Source: Rhizobium sp. GN54 (lineage in GTDB: Bacteria; Pseudomonadota; Alphaproteobacteria; Rhizobiales; Rhizobiaceae). Taken from it: DNA of 64,000 nucleotides. The notes under the pieces were generated by a model that was given only the letters and a program-made list of their open reading frames with translations, had not been told where the DNA came from and made no database searches. Position 1 is the stretch's first letter. Every line of letters begins with the position of its first letter. Shown piece by piece: positions 61,730 through 64,000 of this stretch. Both the position numbers and the translations under genes were made by a program. Location of the stretch: NCBI RefSeq assembly GCF_021026345.1, contig NZ_JAJNCZ010000004.1, forward strand, positions 62,001 through 126,000. Direction: 5' to 3'.

Positions 61730-62794
61730 TCAGCCGTCGTCCACGTCCTTCAGGGTGTCCAGCGGGCCGCTGAGCGCGGTGCGCGGCGGCACCAGCATGG
61801 GTTGGACGAGATGCGTCGCCGCGGGCTCGCGCTTTGCCTCCAGGATGGCAAGGCCTTTCGCAATCATCGCCTCGCTGTCCTGCCGGATCATGAAGACCGG
61901 GAACGGCAGGAAGGAGCCGAAGGGATCGTAGTCGTAGCAGCCGACGATGATGTCGGCGAAGGTCTCGTGCGGGTGTTGCGCCAGAAAGCGCAGCAGGCCC
62001 TCGAGGTTGATCGAGGAATTGACGAAGAAGGCGCGCGGCAGCTTTCCATGGGCCTGGTAGAAGGCCTCGAAGGCGCGGGCGGTCATGGCGGGTGAATAGC
62101 CGGTCGGCTGGATGCAGGCCTCCGGATCCGCGCCCAGCATCGATCGCTTCACCGCGCGAAATCCGCGGATGCGTTCGCGGCTGGCGTGATCGTTGCGGCC
62201 GCCGAAGAGGTAGATCTCCTCCGGCGCGACCGGGCCGTCCTTCCGTGCATGCTCGATGATCGCCTCCGTCAGCATGCGCGCACCTTCGAAATTGTCGCTG
62301 ATGACCGACGGCGCCTTCGTGCCGGGAAGATCGATGTTCACATGCCGGAGCCCGGCCTTCTCGCAGACCGCGTGCACGCCGTCCGGGTCGGTCGCGCCGG
62401 CAATGAAGAGCTCGTCGATCGAATAGGAGATCAGGGTCTCGACGACCTGGCGCTCCTCCTCGGGATCGCGGCAGGCGCTGACGACGACGGGGCACTGGCC
62501 ACGGCTTCGCACCAGGGCCTCGAAGGTCTGCGCCATCGATGAGAAATAGCGGTTGTCATAGACCGGCAGGAGCAGGCCGACGAGGCCGGAACGCGAGGAA
62601 CGCAGGCCTCGCGCCTGCAGGTTTGCCGTATAGCCGTGCTGGTCGGCAAGGTCCTGGATCAGCTTGGCCGTCGCCTCCTTGATGCGCCGCTTGCGCCAGC
62701 TTCCGTTCAGGACGGCGCTGACGGTGGATGGCGAACTGCCGGATAAAACCGACAGATCGTAGATCGTCGCCTTCTTCTTTCCAACCTCTGTCAT
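61730..62794 (-). CDS. LacI-family transcriptional regulator, paralogue of 41150-42169
   Basis: A 354-residue LacI/GalR regulator. Helix-turn-helix KKATIYDLSVLSGSSPSTVSAVLNGSW, basic hinge RKRRIKE, then effector domain with SGLVGLLLPVYDNRYFSSM, FIAGATDPDGV, KAPSVISDNFEGARML and LFGGRNDHASRERIRGF. The same blocks, in the same order, occur in the regulator at 41150-42169. The start at 62794 (MTEVGKKK) is chosen because the helix-turn-helix follows at once; the frame is open to 63658. It is divergent from the binding-protein gene at 63032, with a LacI-type repeat between them. Confidence 0.93.
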   Translation of the reverse strand: MTEVGKKKATIYDLSVLSGSSPSTVSAVLNGSWRKRRIKEATAKLIQDLADQHGYTANLQARGLRSSRSGLVGLLLPVYDNRYFSSMAQTFEALVRSRGQCPVVVSACRDPEEERQVVETLISYSIDELFIAGATDPDGVHAVCEKAGLRHVNIDLPGTKAPSVISDNFEGARMLTEAIIEHARKDGPVAPEEIYLFGGRNDHASRERIRGFRAVKRSMLGADPEACIQPTGYSPAMTARAFEAFYQAHGKLPRAFFVNSSINLEGLLRFLAQHPHETFADIIVGCYDYDPFGSFLPFPVFMIRQDSEAMIAKGLAILEAKREPAATHLVQPMLVPPRTALSGPLDTLKDVDDG

Positions 62795-62868
62795 TTCCGC
62801 CCCTTCGATCGGTGCTTCCTTAGGGACAAATCCCCCTTGACGAAAAGCCCCGGCTTGGTCGATAGTCA

Positions 62869-62909
62869 TTGCACCATCGATTGTGCAAAAAAGAAAGACC
62901 GATTGTGCA
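62869..62909. promoter_or_regulatory. LacI-type operator region with repeated CGATTGTGCA
   Basis: TTGCAC (62869-62874) and GTGCAA (62883-62888) are perfect arms around CATCGATT. CGATTGTGCA occurs twice, at 62878-62887 and 62900-62909, spaced 22 bp (two helical turns). CATCGATTGTGCA at 62875-62887 differs by one base from CATCGATTGAGCA in the operator of the paralogous LacI gene. Confidence 0.65.
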
Positions 62910-63031
62910 GGATGGTTCGCCGGAGGAGGCGGAACGGGAGGCAAGGGATACCCCTGGCCAAGGAGCAACCAGTAGAACCTGCCGCTGCGCGGCCGGTCGC
63001 TCGCCGATGCGAGCTTGGAGGAGGAGTGAAC

Positions 63032-64000
63032 ATGAGGAAGCTTGTTGTCGTGGCGCTTGCCGCATCGCTGTCGCTCGCCGGTGCGGTGGTTGCGTTTGCC
63101 CAGGATACCGGGAAGGTCGGTGTGGTCGTGAAGATCGGCGGCATCCCGTGGTTCAATGCGATGGAGGCCGGCATCAAGGAACAGGGCCAGAAGATCGGCG
63201 TCGACGCCTTCATGATCGGTCCGACCAGCGCCGATCCGGCGCTGCAGGTGCGCGCCATCGAGGACCTGATCGCCCAGGGCGTCAAGGTCATCGGCGTGGT
63301 CCCGAACGACGCCAAGGTGCTCGAACCGGTGCTCTCCAAGGCCCAGGCCGCCGGCATCAAGGTCATCACCCATGAATCGCCCGCCCAGAAGGGCGCCGAC
63401 TGGAATTTCGAACTCGCCTCGTCCACCGGCTTCGGCGAAGCCCATGCCAAGCTTCTGGCCGAAAAGACGGGTGGCAAGGGCGAATATGCCGTCTTCGTCG
63501 GTTCGCTGACGGTGCCGCTGCACAATGCCTGGGCCGATGCCGCCATCGAATATCTCAAGGCGAACCATCCGGACATGAAACTGGTCGGCGAGCGCTACGG
63601 CGTTGCCGAGGACGTGGACAAGAGCCGCTCCACGGCACTCGACCTGATCGCCGCCCATCCGGACCTCAAGGGCTTCCTCGCCTTCGGCAGCCAGGGTCCG
63701 ATCGGCGCCGGCCGCGCCGTGGAGGAGCGTCGCAAGACCGGCGAGATCTTCGTGCTCGGCCCGTTCTCGCCCGGACAGGGCCAGAAGCTCATCAAGTCGG
63801 ATGCGATTTCCGGCGGCTTCATGTGGAATCCGAAGCAGGCCGGTGAAGTCTTCGTCACCCTCGCCGATCGCATGATGAAGGGCGAGAGCATCAAGGAAGG
63901 CGACGACATCGTGGGTCTTGGCGTGATCAAGCCGGTCGGCAACGACATCATCGTCGACCAGCTTCTCCCCATCAACAAGGATACGGTCGACGAACTGGCC
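63032..64000 (+). CDS. Sugar ABC importer, substrate-binding protein (CUT2; RhaS/LsrB-like), 3'-truncated by the window
   Basis: At least 323 residues of a periplasmic binding protein running off the right edge. A signal peptide covers about residues 1-23 (cleavage after VVAFAQ). Mature features: KVGVVVKIGGIPWFNAMEAGIKEQGQKIG, ALQVRAIEDLIAQGVKVIGVVPND, VITHESPAQKGADWNFE and FLAFGSQGPIGAGRAVEERR. The pattern VVPND...THESP and GSQGPIGAGRAVEE is seen in RhaS and LsrB-like proteins (rhamnose, AI-2 and related sugars), but the ligand is not determined. GGAGGAGG precedes the ATG. The divergent LacI regulator is its likely controller. Confidence 0.9.
   Translation, partial: MRKLVVVALAASLSLAGAVVAFAQDTGKVGVVVKIGGIPWFNAMEAGIKEQGQKIGVDAFMIGPTSADPALQVRAIEDLIAQGVKVIGVVPNDAKVLEPVLSKAQAAGIKVITHESPAQKGADWNFELASSTGFGEAHAKLLAEKTGGKGEYAVFVGSLTVPLHNAWADAAIEYLKANHPDMKLVGERYGVAEDVDKSRSTALDLIAAHPDLKGFLAFGSQGPIGAGRAVEERRKTGEIFVLGPFSPGQGQKLIKSDAISGGFMWNPKQAGEVFVTLADRMMKGESIKEGDDIVGLGVIKPVGNDIIVDQLLPINKDTVDELA

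Noticed and set aside
1-64000. tRNA or rRNA genes, CRISPR arrays, insertion sequences, integrases, toxin-antitoxin pairs.
   Set aside because: Reading both strands gave no cloverleaf, repeat-spacer array, transposase or integrase motif; the gaps are short and filled by promoter regions.

Overview
The window is high-GC DNA from an alphaproteobacterium. It is most probably a member of the Rhizobiaceae (Rhizobium, Agrobacterium, Sinorhizobium, Shinella or a relative). Four things point there: many ABC importers packed into catabolic operons, a palindrome of the Rhizobium intergenic mosaic type at about 15.52-15.61 kb, a urtABCDE-type amide/urea importer, and families common on rhizobial chromids and megaplasmids (LacI, GntR-FCD, RpiR, FGGY kinases, SDRs). 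No tRNA, rRNA, CRISPR array, insertion sequence or replication origin was seen. Coding density is very high and nearly every gap over 150 bp is a divergent or internal promoter region.

Layout. (1) 1-1486: the end of an MBL-fold hydrolase and a zinc alcohol dehydrogenase. (2) 1.7-10.2 kb: an envelope-stress or efflux module made of an RND adaptor and pump, an ICMT-family membrane methyltransferase, an OmpR-type response regulator, a MipA/OmpV outer-membrane protein and a sensor kinase. The regulator and kinase genes are split by the opposite-strand ompV gene, and four promoter regions carry a CTTAA box. (3) 10.2-16.9 kb, minus strand: urtABCDE-fmdA-fmdB-like, an amide/urea importer with a formamidase. 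(4) 17.2-21.5 kb, divergent from (3): a hybrid histidine kinase whose sensor is a whole NCS1-type permease followed by a nine-cysteine segment, overlapping a LuxR-type response regulator gene.

(5) 21.5-41.1 kb: a two-armed catabolic island. The leftward arm is a CUT1 ABC importer, an alpha/beta hydrolase, a GntR-FCD regulator and a 2-hydroxyacid dehydrogenase. The rightward arm has an SDR lacking the catalytic lysine, an aminotransferase, an alpha/beta hydrolase, an M20 amidohydrolase, a bicupin, a nucleoside hydrolase, an NMT1/THI5-type ABC importer, a class II aldolase-like protein, a flavin-dependent monooxygenase and a flavin reductase. Related palindromes with core YGYATGCR lie in the divergent promoter region and before the second importer. 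The gene set suggests breakdown of a nucleoside-like or N-heterocyclic compound by a route I do not recognise.

(6) 41.1-48.1 kb: a LacI regulator divergent from a pentose/pentitol importer, an SDR and a ribulokinase-like kinase (probably ribitol to ribulose to ribulose 5-phosphate). (7) 48.1-61.7 kb: a second sugar island. The leftward operon encodes a cupin glucose-6-phosphate isomerase, a KDPG-type aldolase, a shikimate-dehydrogenase-like protein, a 2-hydroxyacid dehydrogenase, an UlaG-like MBL hydrolase and an RpiR regulator. The rightward operon encodes an Rbs-like importer, a xylulokinase-like kinase, a frameshifted HAD phosphatase, two SDRs and a glycerol-dehydrogenase-like protein. The shared promoter region has two TGTA-N7-TACA type sites. 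(8) 61.7-64.0 kb: a second LacI regulator, paralogous to the first and with a nearly identical operator half-site, divergent from a sugar-binding protein that runs off the window.
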